Shown: one piece after another, positions 42,480-50,637 of the stretch | Numbering within the stretch: the first letter of the stretch is position 1 | Layout: every line of letters begins with the position of its first letter | Source: Gemmatimonadota bacterium | GTDB lineage: Bacteria; Gemmatimonadota; Gemmatimonadetes; Palauibacterales; Palauibacteraceae | Length of the DNA: 64,000 bases | Assembly: GCA_022826685.1 (NCBI GenBank) | Contig: JAJDUL010000015.1 | Location: 55,667 to 119,666 of the forward strand | Reading direction: 5' to 3' | Program-made: the position numbers and the translations under genes | Notes under the pieces: generated by a model | Database searches by the model: none | What the model saw: only the letters and a program-made list of their open reading frames with translations | What the model was told of the DNA's origin: nothing

Positions 42480-43888
42480 CCGGTGCTCCGCTGGCCGCGG
42501 AAGCTGTCGCGCACCGGAGCCCGGCCGTGCCCGGTTCGCTCTGGGACGGCGCCCCCGCCGCCGCGTCGCCGCGCACCGAACCCGATGTCGCCATCCCGCA
42601 CGTGGTCGCCTGGAACCTGACGCGCCGCTGCAATCTTGCCTGCTCCCACTGCTATATCTCCGCCGGATCGTGGCACGGGTCCGAGGACGAACTCGATACC
42701 GCGGCGTGCTTCCGCGTCATCGATCAGGTCCTCGAAGTGAGTCCATCCCCCCTCCTCATCCTCAGCGGGGGGGAGCCGCTCGTGCGCTCGGATCTCGAGG
42801 AGATCGCGGCCTACGCCTCCGCACGCGGTGCCACCGTGACGGTGGGTACGAACGGCACCGGGCTCACGGATGAACGCATCGCCTCGCTCAAGGCGGCCGG
42901 CGTGCAGGGCGTCGCCCTGAGCGTCGACTCCCTCGATCCGCGCTATCACGACCGCTTCCGGCACGGCGAGGGCGCGCTCGAGGACACGCTCGCCGCGGTC
43001 GACCGCCTGGGGCAGCACCGCCTCGACTTCCTCATCCAGTTCACGGTCACGCGGGGGAACCGGGGCGAACTCGACGCCATCGCCGCATGGGCGGATTCGA
43101 AGGGCGCCGTCTGCCTCAACGTCTATTTCCTCGTCGAGACGGGCAGGGGAGAGGGAATGCGCGGCCTCGCTCCCGCGGAGAACGACGAGATCGTGGCCCG
43201 GCTCGCCGAACTCCAGCGAGACTACCGCGGGCGGCTCATGATCCGCTCGAAGTGCCAGCCGCAACTCATGCGGCATGTGTACGAACGGGATCCGGACTCT
43301 CTGCTCCTGAACTACCGGACGCGCTGTCCCTGCGGCGTCCAGTACTGTCGCATCACGCCCGAGGGCAAAGTGACGCCGTGCCCGTACATGCCGGAGGTGG
43401 CCGGCGACCTCGCCGACGCGTCCTTCGGCGAGATCTGGCGCGAGGCGACCGTCTTCCGCCTGCTGCGCGACGGAGAGCCGGGCGGAAAGTGCGGGCGCTG
43501 CGAGTACCGCGCCATCTGCGGCGGTTGCCGCGCACGCGCGTACGCCGTGGACGGCGACCTGCTCGGTCCCGATCCTTCGTGTGCGTACGAGCCGGCGCCC
43601 GGCATCTCCGACGCGATCGAGCCGGGCCGGGCGGTCACGTACGGCTCGGCGGCCGAGCAGAAGCTTCAGTGGAGCGCGGAGGCCGAGGCGCGGCTCAGCG
43701 CCATCCCCAGTTTCGTGCGCGGCGTGGTGGCGGAGCGGGTGGAGAAGTTCGCGCGCGACCGCGGGCACGACGAAGTGACGCTCGACGTGATGACCGAGGT
43801 CCGCCGGGCCATGCCGGTGGACTTTTCGAAACGGATGCCCTTCTTCGCCCGGAGTCGGCGGAGCGCGGGACGGGGGGAAAAGCGATGA
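42476..43888 (+). CDS. Radical SAM/SPASM protein with C-terminal PCP_red-like domain
   Basis: A 470-residue enzyme. The radical SAM cluster motif CNLACSHCY lies near residue 50; LILSGGEPL is the SAM-binding GGE. The SPASM region has CRITPEGKVTPCPYMP and CGRCEYRAICGGCRARAY, expected to bind auxiliary Fe-S clusters. Domain order resembles heme-related enzymes such as AhbC/AhbD and NirJ. Uniquely, the last 80 residues (LQWSAEAEARLSAIPSFVRG and VVAERVEKFARDRGHDEVTL) form a PCP_red-like domain. GTG or ATG at the GTGAC junction overlaps the preceding stop; the stop overlaps the oxidase ATG. Confidence 0.85.
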   Translation: MTGAPLAAEAVAHRSPAVPGSLWDGAPAAASPRTEPDVAIPHVVAWNLTRRCNLACSHCYISAGSWHGSEDELDTAACFRVIDQVLEVSPSPLLILSGGEPLVRSDLEEIAAYASARGATVTVGTNGTGLTDERIASLKAAGVQGVALSVDSLDPRYHDRFRHGEGALEDTLAAVDRLGQHRLDFLIQFTVTRGNRGELDAIAAWADSKGAVCLNVYFLVETGRGEGMRGLAPAENDEIVARLAELQRDYRGRLMIRSKCQPQLMRHVYERDPDSLLLNYRTRCPCGVQYCRITPEGKVTPCPYMPEVAGDLADASFGEIWREATVFRLLRDGEPGGKCGRCEYRAICGGCRARAYAVDGDLLGPDPSCAYEPAPGISDAIEPGRAVTYGSAAEQKLQWSAEAEARLSAIPSFVRGVVAERVEKFARDRGHDEVTLDVMTEVRRAMPVDFSKRMPFFARSRRSAGRGEKR

Positions 43889-45702
43889 AGCGTTGGATGA
43901 CCGGTGGTGTCGTGACCCGCGGCGCACTGCTCGCCGCCCTCGCACTGGCGGTCGCCATCCCGCTCCTCGCGCAGGTGCCGGGGCCCGACTACGGGGAATT
44001 CAACTTCCTGGGGCTCGACCGCCGCGGCGCGGTCTGGATCGCGGCCCAGCTCCACCTGCTGTTCGCGGCCTTCGTGCTCGGCGTGCCGATGTTTGCCGTC
44101 GTCATCGAGGCGATCGGGATGTTCGGAGGGGACGAGAAGTACGACAAGCTCGCGAAGGAATTCACCCGCCTCCTGCTCGTGGCCTACAGCGCGACCGCGA
44201 TCTGGGGCGCGATCCTCGTCTTCTTCCTCTCGACGCTCTACCCGCGCTTCTGGGCGTACCTCACGGCGATCTTCGCTCCGTCGATGTGGGTGTACGCCGG
44301 TCTCTTCTTCCTCGAATCGTTCACGCTCTACCTCTACTACTACGGGTGGGACGCGTGGAAGAAGGGCGCCGCGAAGAAGGTGCACTGGTGCTTGGGGATC
44401 ATGCTCAACATCTGGGGCACGATCGTCATGTTCATCGCGAACGGGTGGCTCACCTACATGATGAGCCCTCCGGAGGGACTCACGGCGGACACGGCGCCCC
44501 AGACCGTCCAGCTGTGGAGCGCGATCAACAACGCGACCTGGATGCCCATCAACATCCATCGGCTGCTCGCGAACGTCGTCTTCGGCGGCGCGATCGTCGG
44601 CGCCTACGCCGCGTACCGCTTCCTCACGAGCAGGACCGACGAGGAACGCGCGCACTACGACTGGATGGGCTACACCGGCAACCTCATCGCGATCGGCGCG
44701 CTCATCGTCCTCCCCTTCGCCGGATACTGGCTCGGACGCGAGATCTACGAGTTCAGCCAGCAGATGGGGATCACGATGATGGGCGGCTTCATGAGCTGGC
44801 TCTGGATCATCCAGGCCTTCCTCATCGGCATCCTCTTCCTCGCGGGCAACTACTACCTGTGGATCGGGATGGGACGGATCCCGGGGGCGGAACGGTTCCA
44901 GCCCTACATCAAGTGGATGCTGCTCGTGCTGGTGCTGGGGGTCATCGTGTGGGCCACGCCGAACACGATGATCGCCGACCGGGACGAGATTGCGGCGATG
45001 GGAGGGATCCGACACCCCTTCCTGCAGGTGCTCGGCGTGATGAGCGCGAAGAACACGGCCGTCAACCTGATGATCCTGACGACGTTCCTCTCCTTCCTCA
45101 TGTACCGGAGGGCGAACAAGGATCCCGTGGTGCCGTGGGCGCGCGCCGGTACGATGCTGCAGGGGGCGGCCTTCGCGCTGTGCGCCGTCGTCGTCGTCTT
45201 CTACGGCGTGTACGGCTATTTCGTGACGGCGATCGTGCGGATCGGTTTCTCCGTCTACCAGGTGCTCGCGGTCCTGGCGACGATCCTCTTCGTCATCGGG
45301 ATCGACATGGCGATGCTCCGGGGCGCGAAGTCCCGCGGCGAAATCCGGTGGGGGAGGATGCCGGACCGGTCGCAGTACGCGCTCCTCATCCTCGCCGTCA
45401 CGTTTACGTGGCTCATGGGGCTGATGGGCTTCGCCCGCAGCGGGATCCGGCAGCACTGGCACGTCTACGAGGTGATCCGGGACACGAGCGAGCAGGCGTT
45501 CACGCCGGCGCTCGGCCCGGCGGCGACGATCATCAGCATCTGCGTGCTCATCTTCTTCGGGCTCGTTGGCGTCATCTTCTGGCTCGGCGGCCTGGCCGAA
45601 CGTTCCGTCTACCAGGAGGCCGAGGCGGAAGCGAAAGGCGCGGAAGGGCACGCGGCGCTCGGGGATCCGATGCCGTCGCCGGCCCTGGGCGACGTGGATT
45701 GA
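43885..45702 (+). CDS. Cytochrome bd-like oxidase subunit I (CydA superfamily, non-canonical)
   Basis: A 605-residue protein with about 14 predicted helices. QLHLLFAAFVLGVPMF carries the first heme-ligand histidine; FFLESFTLYLYYYGWDAW and MFIANGWLTYMM match CydA TM3-4; NIHRLLANVVFGGA has the next histidine. The GRQPW quinol-oxidase motif is absent, and there is no cydB. The extra C-terminal helices make it longer than classical CydA. It belongs with the bd-like family found beside cytochromes c, so the electron donor may be cytochrome c, not quinol. It shares an ATGA with the radical SAM gene. Confidence 0.85.
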   Translation: MKRWMTGGVVTRGALLAALALAVAIPLLAQVPGPDYGEFNFLGLDRRGAVWIAAQLHLLFAAFVLGVPMFAVVIEAIGMFGGDEKYDKLAKEFTRLLLVAYSATAIWGAILVFFLSTLYPRFWAYLTAIFAPSMWVYAGLFFLESFTLYLYYYGWDAWKKGAAKKVHWCLGIMLNIWGTIVMFIANGWLTYMMSPPEGLTADTAPQTVQLWSAINNATWMPINIHRLLANVVFGGAIVGAYAAYRFLTSRTDEERAHYDWMGYTGNLIAIGALIVLPFAGYWLGREIYEFSQQMGITMMGGFMSWLWIIQAFLIGILFLAGNYYLWIGMGRIPGAERFQPYIKWMLLVLVLGVIVWATPNTMIADRDEIAAMGGIRHPFLQVLGVMSAKNTAVNLMILTTFLSFLMYRRANKDPVVPWARAGTMLQGAAFALCAVVVVFYGVYGYFVTAIVRIGFSVYQVLAVLATILFVIGIDMAMLRGAKSRGEIRWGRMPDRSQYALLILAVTFTWLMGLMGFARSGIRQHWHVYEVIRDTSEQAFTPALGPAATIISICVLIFFGLVGVIFWLGGLAERSVYQEAEAEAKGAEGHAALGDPMPSPALGDVD

Positions 45703-45740
45703 GCGGGGTTTCGGAAGGGGATGACGCGAGGCGAGGATAG

Positions 45741-46577
45741 ATGACGAACCTGAAGATCCTGTTCACGGTTGTGGCGACGCTGGCGGTGTTCACCTTCGTG
45801 GCGAACGTGATCCCGCAGGTGCAGTCGGCGGTCCCGCGGGAGATCGTGCTCAGCGCGGACATGCCGCCCGAGGAGCTGGCGGCGATCGGCGAAGAGATCT
45901 ACGCGGGGGCCGGCGGCTGCACCGCGTGCCACGGCCTCGGCACGCGCGCCCCGGATCTCCTCGGGGTGGTGGGCGGCGTGTGCGCGACGCGCGTCCCCGG
46001 GCAGAGCTGCAAGGACTACCTGTGGGAGTCTCTGGTCAACCCGACGGCCTACATCGTGGAGGGATTCGACCCCATCATGATCGATCAGAGCATCGTTTCG
46101 TCGCAGGCCGAGCTGTGGACGCTCGTCGCCTTCCTGGAATCGCAGGGCGGCGAGATCACGGTGAACGCGGACGACTTCGCCGCGGCTCTGGCGGCCGACG
46201 ACGCGGCCGCCGCCGCTCCGCCGCCGGTCGCCGTCACCGATCCGAACCAGGTCGACGCGGTCGCGCTGATCACGGCGCAGGGCTGCCTCGCCTGTCACGC
46301 GCTCGGCGGAGAGGGCGGCATGGTCGCCCCTCCCTTCGAGGAACTGCAGGGACAGGATCCCGCCTTCGTCCGCGAGGGGATCGTGGATCCGATGGCGACG
46401 ATCAACGAGGAATACTCGGCCTTCGCCGGGACGATGCCGACGATCTTCGGCGACCTCATGTCTCCGGTGGAACTCGATGTGCTCGTGGATTTCTTCGTGG
46501 GCGGCTCGGGAGCCGGCGCGGAGGCTCCCGGCGACGCGGCCGAAACCCCGCCCGACAGCGCGGGAGGTAGCCGATGA
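45741..46577 (+). CDS. Membrane-anchored diheme cytochrome c
   Basis: A 278-residue protein: an N-terminal anchor (LKILFTVVATLAVFTFVANV), then two cytochrome c domains with GGCTACHGLG and QGCLACHALG. Axial methionines are probably in the regions EGFDPIMIDQ and FAGTMPTIFGD. A linker rich in Ala/Asp separates them. It lies 38 nt after the bd-like subunit and overlaps the next gene by 4 nt, so it likely feeds electrons to that oxidase. Confidence 0.88.
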   Translation: MTNLKILFTVVATLAVFTFVANVIPQVQSAVPREIVLSADMPPEELAAIGEEIYAGAGGCTACHGLGTRAPDLLGVVGGVCATRVPGQSCKDYLWESLVNPTAYIVEGFDPIMIDQSIVSSQAELWTLVAFLESQGGEITVNADDFAAALAADDAAAAAPPPVAVTDPNQVDAVALITAQGCLACHALGGEGGMVAPPFEELQGQDPAFVREGIVDPMATINEEYSAFAGTMPTIFGDLMSPVELDVLVDFFVGGSGAGAEAPGDAAETPPDSAGGSR

Positions 46578-47371
46578 AGCGTTACCTGTCCCATCCGTTC
46601 TGGCAGGGCGCGATCGTGGTCGTGGCGTCCTACGTCGCGTTCGAGTACGTGATCGGGTACGTGCTCCCGGTGATCGGCGTCGCGAGCGCGCCGGTCCCGA
46701 GTTCGGTCATCGTGGAGTACATGCTGATCGTGCTCGTCGGCGTCCTCCTCTACATGAGCGCGGACGAGGAGCGGTGGCAGCGCTTCCGCGAACCTATCCG
46801 CGAGACGATGGTGCAGCCCGACCGGCGGACGCTGCGCGGCATCCTCATGGTCGCCTTCCCCGTCCTGATCGGCTGGCTCGCCTACGAACGCGTGAAGCCG
46901 AGCTACGCCGCGCCGGCCACGCTGCGGGCCGTACACCCGGCGCCGCCGAACCAGCTCACCTTCCGCGGCGAGACGATCGAACTGACGGGGCTCGAGAACC
47001 CGCTGCGCGAGGAAGGCTCCATGGAGGAGCACCTGGCGGTCGGGAAACGGATCTACGTGCGAAACTGCGTGCCCTGCCACGGCGACCTGCTCGACGGCCA
47101 GGGACATTACGCGCAGGCCTTCAACCCCGTACCCGCCGACTTCACGAGTTCGGGCAACCTGCCCCAGCTCACGGAGAGCTACGTGTTCTGGCGCATCGTC
47201 AAGGGCGGCCCCGGCCTTCCGCGGGAGGGGACGCCGTGGGATTCGGCGATGCCGGCCTGGGAGACGATCCTCGAACAGGACGAGATCTGGGCGACGATCC
47301 TCTATCTCTACGACCAGACGGGGTTCCCGCCGCGCACCTGGGAAGAGGAAGGGGAAGGGGGGCACGAATGA
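46574..47371 (+). CDS. Membrane protein with C-terminal monoheme cytochrome c domain
   Basis: A 265-residue protein with three helices (AIVVVASYVAFEYVIGYVLP, SSVIVEYMLIVLVGVLLYM and RGILMVAFPVLIGWLAYERV) followed by a periplasmic cytochrome c domain with NCVPCHGDLLDGQG. The axial Met is probably in DSAMPAWE. It sits between the two diheme cytochromes, each junction a 4-nt overlap. Confidence 0.85.
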   Translation: MKRYLSHPFWQGAIVVVASYVAFEYVIGYVLPVIGVASAPVPSSVIVEYMLIVLVGVLLYMSADEERWQRFREPIRETMVQPDRRTLRGILMVAFPVLIGWLAYERVKPSYAAPATLRAVHPAPPNQLTFRGETIELTGLENPLREEGSMEEHLAVGKRIYVRNCVPCHGDLLDGQGHYAQAFNPVPADFTSSGNLPQLTESYVFWRIVKGGPGLPREGTPWDSAMPAWETILEQDEIWATILYLYDQTGFPPRTWEEEGEGGHE

Positions 47372-48930
47372 GGGCGCCGCGCGGAACGGGAATCGTGCTC
47401 CTGGCCCTCTTCGCGGCCGCACCGCACGCGCTGGCGGGGCAGGAAGATGCGGCCACCGCGGGCAAGGTCGTGTACGACCGCTGGTGCGCGGAGTGTCACG
47501 GCGAAACCGGGCAGGGGGATGGCTCGGCCGCCGCGTCGATGCTGCCGCGGCCGCGCGATTTCGCGCAGGCGCTCTACCAGATCCGGACGACCGGAAGCGG
47601 ACAGATCCCGACGGACGCCGACATCCGGTTCGCGATCGAGAACGGCCTCCCCGGCACGACGATGCCGGGCTGGCCCAATCTCACGGACCAGGAAATCGAC
47701 GACGTCATCGTCTACCTGAAGAGCTTCTCGAGGTTCTTCGCCCAGGGTCCCGCCCCCGAGCCGCTGGACTTCGGATCGGATCCCGGCGGCGGACCCGCCG
47801 CGATCGAGGCGGGGGCGGCGGCGTATCTTACGATGCTGTGCGAAGAGTGCCACGGCCTCTCCGGGCGGGGCGATGGGACCTCGGCGCCGACGCTGGAGGA
47901 CTGGCGGGGTCTCCCGATTCGTGCGGCCGACCTCACGGAGGCGTGGGTCTTCAACGGCGGCAGCAGCGTCGAGGACATGCACACGAGGATGTTGACGGGG
48001 CTGGACGGCACGCCGATGCCGTCGGCAATCGACGCCATGAACTCCGGCGTCGTCTCGCCTGACGAAGTCTGGCAGCTGGCGCACTACCTCGCCTCGTTCG
48101 GGCCGCGCGAGATGCCGCCGCTGCGGGAGGTGATCCGCGTCGGGCGTGCCGAGGGCGGGCTTCCCGCCGATGGCGGGGAAGAGGCCTGGGTGGGCGTCGA
48201 GGCCTTCCATTTCCCGCTGTCGGGCCAGGTCGTGCAGCTGCCGCGGAACTTCTCGCCGACGGTCGACGGACTCTGGGTTCAGGGGCTTCATGACGGAAAC
48301 GACGTCGCGCTGCGCGTGCAGTGGAACGACCCGTCGAACAGCCCGGACCCGAACTGGGACGAGTGGCAGAACAAGATCACGGCCGCGCTCGATCTCGACG
48401 GAGCGGAAGCGATCGCCCTCGACAGCGCCGGCGCGCCGTCCGTGCGGCCCCCGGACGCCGTGTTCCTCCAGTTCCCCTTCGAAATGCCCGAGGGCACCGA
48501 CCGGCCGTACTTCCTGATGGGGGACGCCCGGGAGCCGGTCTATCTCTGGACGTGGGATTCGGAGACCGGCGTCGGCGCGGGACGCGGCCGGGGCCTGGAC
48601 TCCGTCGAACCGCTCGCCGAAGACCCGGTAGCCGGAGAGGCGACGTGGGAAGAAGGACGCTGGACGCTCTATGTTCGCCGCCCGATCGAGGTCGAAAGCG
48701 AAGGTCTCGACTTCGTGGAAGGCACTCCGACGCCCATCGCGTTCCAGGCTTGGGATGGGTCCAGCGCCGAGGTCGGAAAGCGGAGTTCCGTGAGCACGTG
48801 GTACTACATTCTCCTCGAACCTCCGGCATCCAGCACGGTCGTCGTGACGCCCCTGCTGGCCATGCTCTTGACGGGGGCCTTCGGTCTCGTTCTCGTGCGC
48901 CGGGCCCAGGACCGTCGGAGGGATCGATGA
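47368..48930 (+). CDS. Diheme cytochrome c fused to an ethylbenzene-dehydrogenase-like heme domain
   Basis: A 520-residue exported protein. A signal peptide (GIVLLALFAAAPHALA) is followed by two cytochrome c domains (WCAECHGETGQGDG and LCEECHGLSGRGDG). From about 250, EAFHFPLSGQVVQLPRNFSP and LRVQWNDPSNS, then PIAFQAWDGSSAEVGKRSSV, resemble the heme-b-binding gamma subunit fold of ethylbenzene dehydrogenase. A C-terminal helix (VVVTPLLAMLLTGAFGLVLV) anchors it. It closes the five-heme cytochrome set beside the bd-like oxidase. Confidence 0.82.
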   Translation: MRAPRGTGIVLLALFAAAPHALAGQEDAATAGKVVYDRWCAECHGETGQGDGSAAASMLPRPRDFAQALYQIRTTGSGQIPTDADIRFAIENGLPGTTMPGWPNLTDQEIDDVIVYLKSFSRFFAQGPAPEPLDFGSDPGGGPAAIEAGAAAYLTMLCEECHGLSGRGDGTSAPTLEDWRGLPIRAADLTEAWVFNGGSSVEDMHTRMLTGLDGTPMPSAIDAMNSGVVSPDEVWQLAHYLASFGPREMPPLREVIRVGRAEGGLPADGGEEAWVGVEAFHFPLSGQVVQLPRNFSPTVDGLWVQGLHDGNDVALRVQWNDPSNSPDPNWDEWQNKITAALDLDGAEAIALDSAGAPSVRPPDAVFLQFPFEMPEGTDRPYFLMGDAREPVYLWTWDSETGVGAGRGRGLDSVEPLAEDPVAGEATWEEGRWTLYVRRPIEVESEGLDFVEGTPTPIAFQAWDGSSAEVGKRSSVSTWYYILLEPPASSTVVVTPLLAMLLTGAFGLVLVRRAQDRRRDR

Positions 48931-48992
48931 AGCAACGGGGAAGGGCTCTCAACAGCCAATTGCGCAACAGCTTCTCGTACGGAGGTAAGTCA

Positions 48993-49859
48993 ATGCGATC
49001 GCATTTCTGGAACCGCTCGGCCGCCCTGCTGGCCGTCGCGGCGATGGCCGCCTGTGGCGGCGGTGGCGGCGGATCGTCCGAAGGGGCGGCGGACGACGCG
49101 GGCGAGGCGGCGCCGGCCGCCGCCGCGGTGGATCCGTCCACGGTGGGCACGATCTCGGGCATGGCCAACTTTACCGGCGGCATGGTCCCGACGATGGAGG
49201 CCATCGACATGTCGACCGAGGCGGATTGCGCCGCCGGCTATGGCGCGGACGGGCCCATGGCCCAGAACGTCCTCGTGTCCGGTGGCGGCCTCGCCAACGT
49301 GTTCGTCTACCTGAGCGAGGGGGTCTCCGGCGCGCCGGCTGCGTCGGGCGCCGCGGCGCTCGACCAGGTGAACTGCCGCTACACGCCGCACGTGCTCGGC
49401 GTGCAGAGCGGGCAGGACATCGAGATCTCGAACAGCGACAACCTGCTCCACAACATCAACGCCACCCCGACCGAGAACCGCGGCTTCAACATCAGCCAGC
49501 CCCGGGCGGGGATCACGAGCACGCAGCGCTTCGCGGTGGCCGAGGTGATGGTTCCGGTGCGCTGTGACGTGCATGGCTGGATGCAGGCGTACATCGGCGT
49601 CGTCGATCACCCGTACTTCGCGGTGACGGGCGCCGACGGGAGCTACTCGATCGCCAACGTCCCCGCCGGCGACTACACGATGACGGCGTGGCACGAGGAG
49701 TTCGGCACGATGACGACGAACGTGACCGTCACGGCGGGCGGGACGGCCGAGGCCTCGTTCGACTACAGCGGCGAGATGATGGGCGCCGACGTCCCCATGG
49801 GCGAAGCGCTCGTCATCGAGCACGGTACGAACCGCATCCGGGTGGAGCGCACCCAGTAA
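48993..49859 (+). CDS. Cupredoxin-like lipoprotein with a regulatory Ig-like domain
   Basis: ATG at 48993 after ACGGAGGT gives a 288-residue lipoprotein (lipobox AMAAC). Type 1 copper ligands are readable: a His in NLLHNINA and the C-terminal C-x-x-H-x-x-M block VRCDVHGWMQAYIG. The rest resembles a carboxypeptidase-regulatory-like sandwich (TGADGSYSIANVPAGDYTMT). An earlier in-frame ATG at 48927 gives a worse N-terminus. Lying between the bd-like module and coxB, it may be a copper electron carrier or copper chaperone for the aa3 oxidase. Confidence 0.75.
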   Translation: MRSHFWNRSAALLAVAAMAACGGGGGGSSEGAADDAGEAAPAAAAVDPSTVGTISGMANFTGGMVPTMEAIDMSTEADCAAGYGADGPMAQNVLVSGGGLANVFVYLSEGVSGAPAASGAAALDQVNCRYTPHVLGVQSGQDIEISNSDNLLHNINATPTENRGFNISQPRAGITSTQRFAVAEVMVPVRCDVHGWMQAYIGVVDHPYFAVTGADGSYSIANVPAGDYTMTAWHEEFGTMTTNVTVTAGGTAEASFDYSGEMMGADVPMGEALVIEHGTNRIRVERTQ

Positions 49860-49950
49860 CTCCAGGCGCGGGAGCCGGCGGCTCGAGCGGCCGCCGGGTC
49901 CCGCTCGCGTTCCCGTTCCCCCGAAGGGCTCACCTGGAAGGAGATAGCTC

Positions 49951-50622
49951 GTGGATTGGGCGCTGCCCCCGAACTATTCGACATTCGGCGTCGTGATCGA
50001 CCAGTTGTTCTGGATCATCCTCGTCATCACGGGAATCGCGTTCCTCCTGGTGGAGGGCGGGATCCTCTGGTTCTGCATCAAGTACCGGGGACGCGAAGGA
50101 GCCAGGGCGCACTACACGCACGGATCGAACAAGGTGGAGATCATCTGGACGGTCATCCCGGCGATCATCATCGCGATCCTCGGCGTCTACTCGGCCGCCG
50201 TGTGGCAGGACATCAAGGGCGCCTCCAACCGTCCGGCGGACGCGCTCGAGTTCCTCGTCGTCGGCAAGCAGTTCGAGTGGAACATCACCTATCCCGGCAT
50301 GGACCGGACGCTGGGGACGGGGGATGATTTCACGGTCCTCAACCAGTTCCACTTCCCGGTGAACGAGGACATCACGATCCTCCTCGAATCCGAGGACGTG
50401 ATTCACTCCTTCTTCATCCCGGAGCTCCGCGTGAAGCAGGACGCGGTTCCGGGCATGACGATCCCGGTGTGGTTCGACGCGACCCAGACCGGGAACTTCG
50501 AGATCGCGTGCGCCGAGCTGTGTGGCCTGGGCCACTACTACATGATGGCGAGCGTAACCGTGCACAGCGCGGCGGACTTCGACGCCTGGCAGGCCAGCCG
50601 GGCGACGGCGACCGCCCAGTGA
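49951..50622 (+). CDS. ctaC: Cytochrome c oxidase subunit II
   Basis: Binds CuA and accepts electrons from cytochrome c. The 223-residue protein (GTG start) has two N-terminal helices, then a cupredoxin domain: HSFFIPELRVKQDAVPG and IACAELCGLGHYYM supply the CuA ligands. There is no fused cytochrome c domain, so it is aa3- rather than caa3-type. It begins the oxidase operon, 91 nt after the lipoprotein. Confidence 0.95.
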   Translation: MDWALPPNYSTFGVVIDQLFWIILVITGIAFLLVEGGILWFCIKYRGREGARAHYTHGSNKVEIIWTVIPAIIIAILGVYSAAVWQDIKGASNRPADALEFLVVGKQFEWNITYPGMDRTLGTGDDFTVLNQFHFPVNEDITILLESEDVIHSFFIPELRVKQDAVPGMTIPVWFDATQTGNFEIACAELCGLGHYYMMASVTVHSAADFDAWQASRATATAQ

Positions 50623-50637
50623 TCGAGAAAGGCTGAT

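Noticed and set aside
36821..43888. Photosynthesis (bacteriochlorophyll) gene cluster suggested by PCP_red domains
   Set aside because: No bchB/N/L, bchX/Y/Z, puf or other pigment genes are present; only the small C-terminal domain is shared.
41561..43945. Antisense frame of 794 codons opposite the radical SAM gene
   Set aside because: The radical SAM cysteine motifs on the plus strand explain the region; the antisense translation is repetitive and motif-free.
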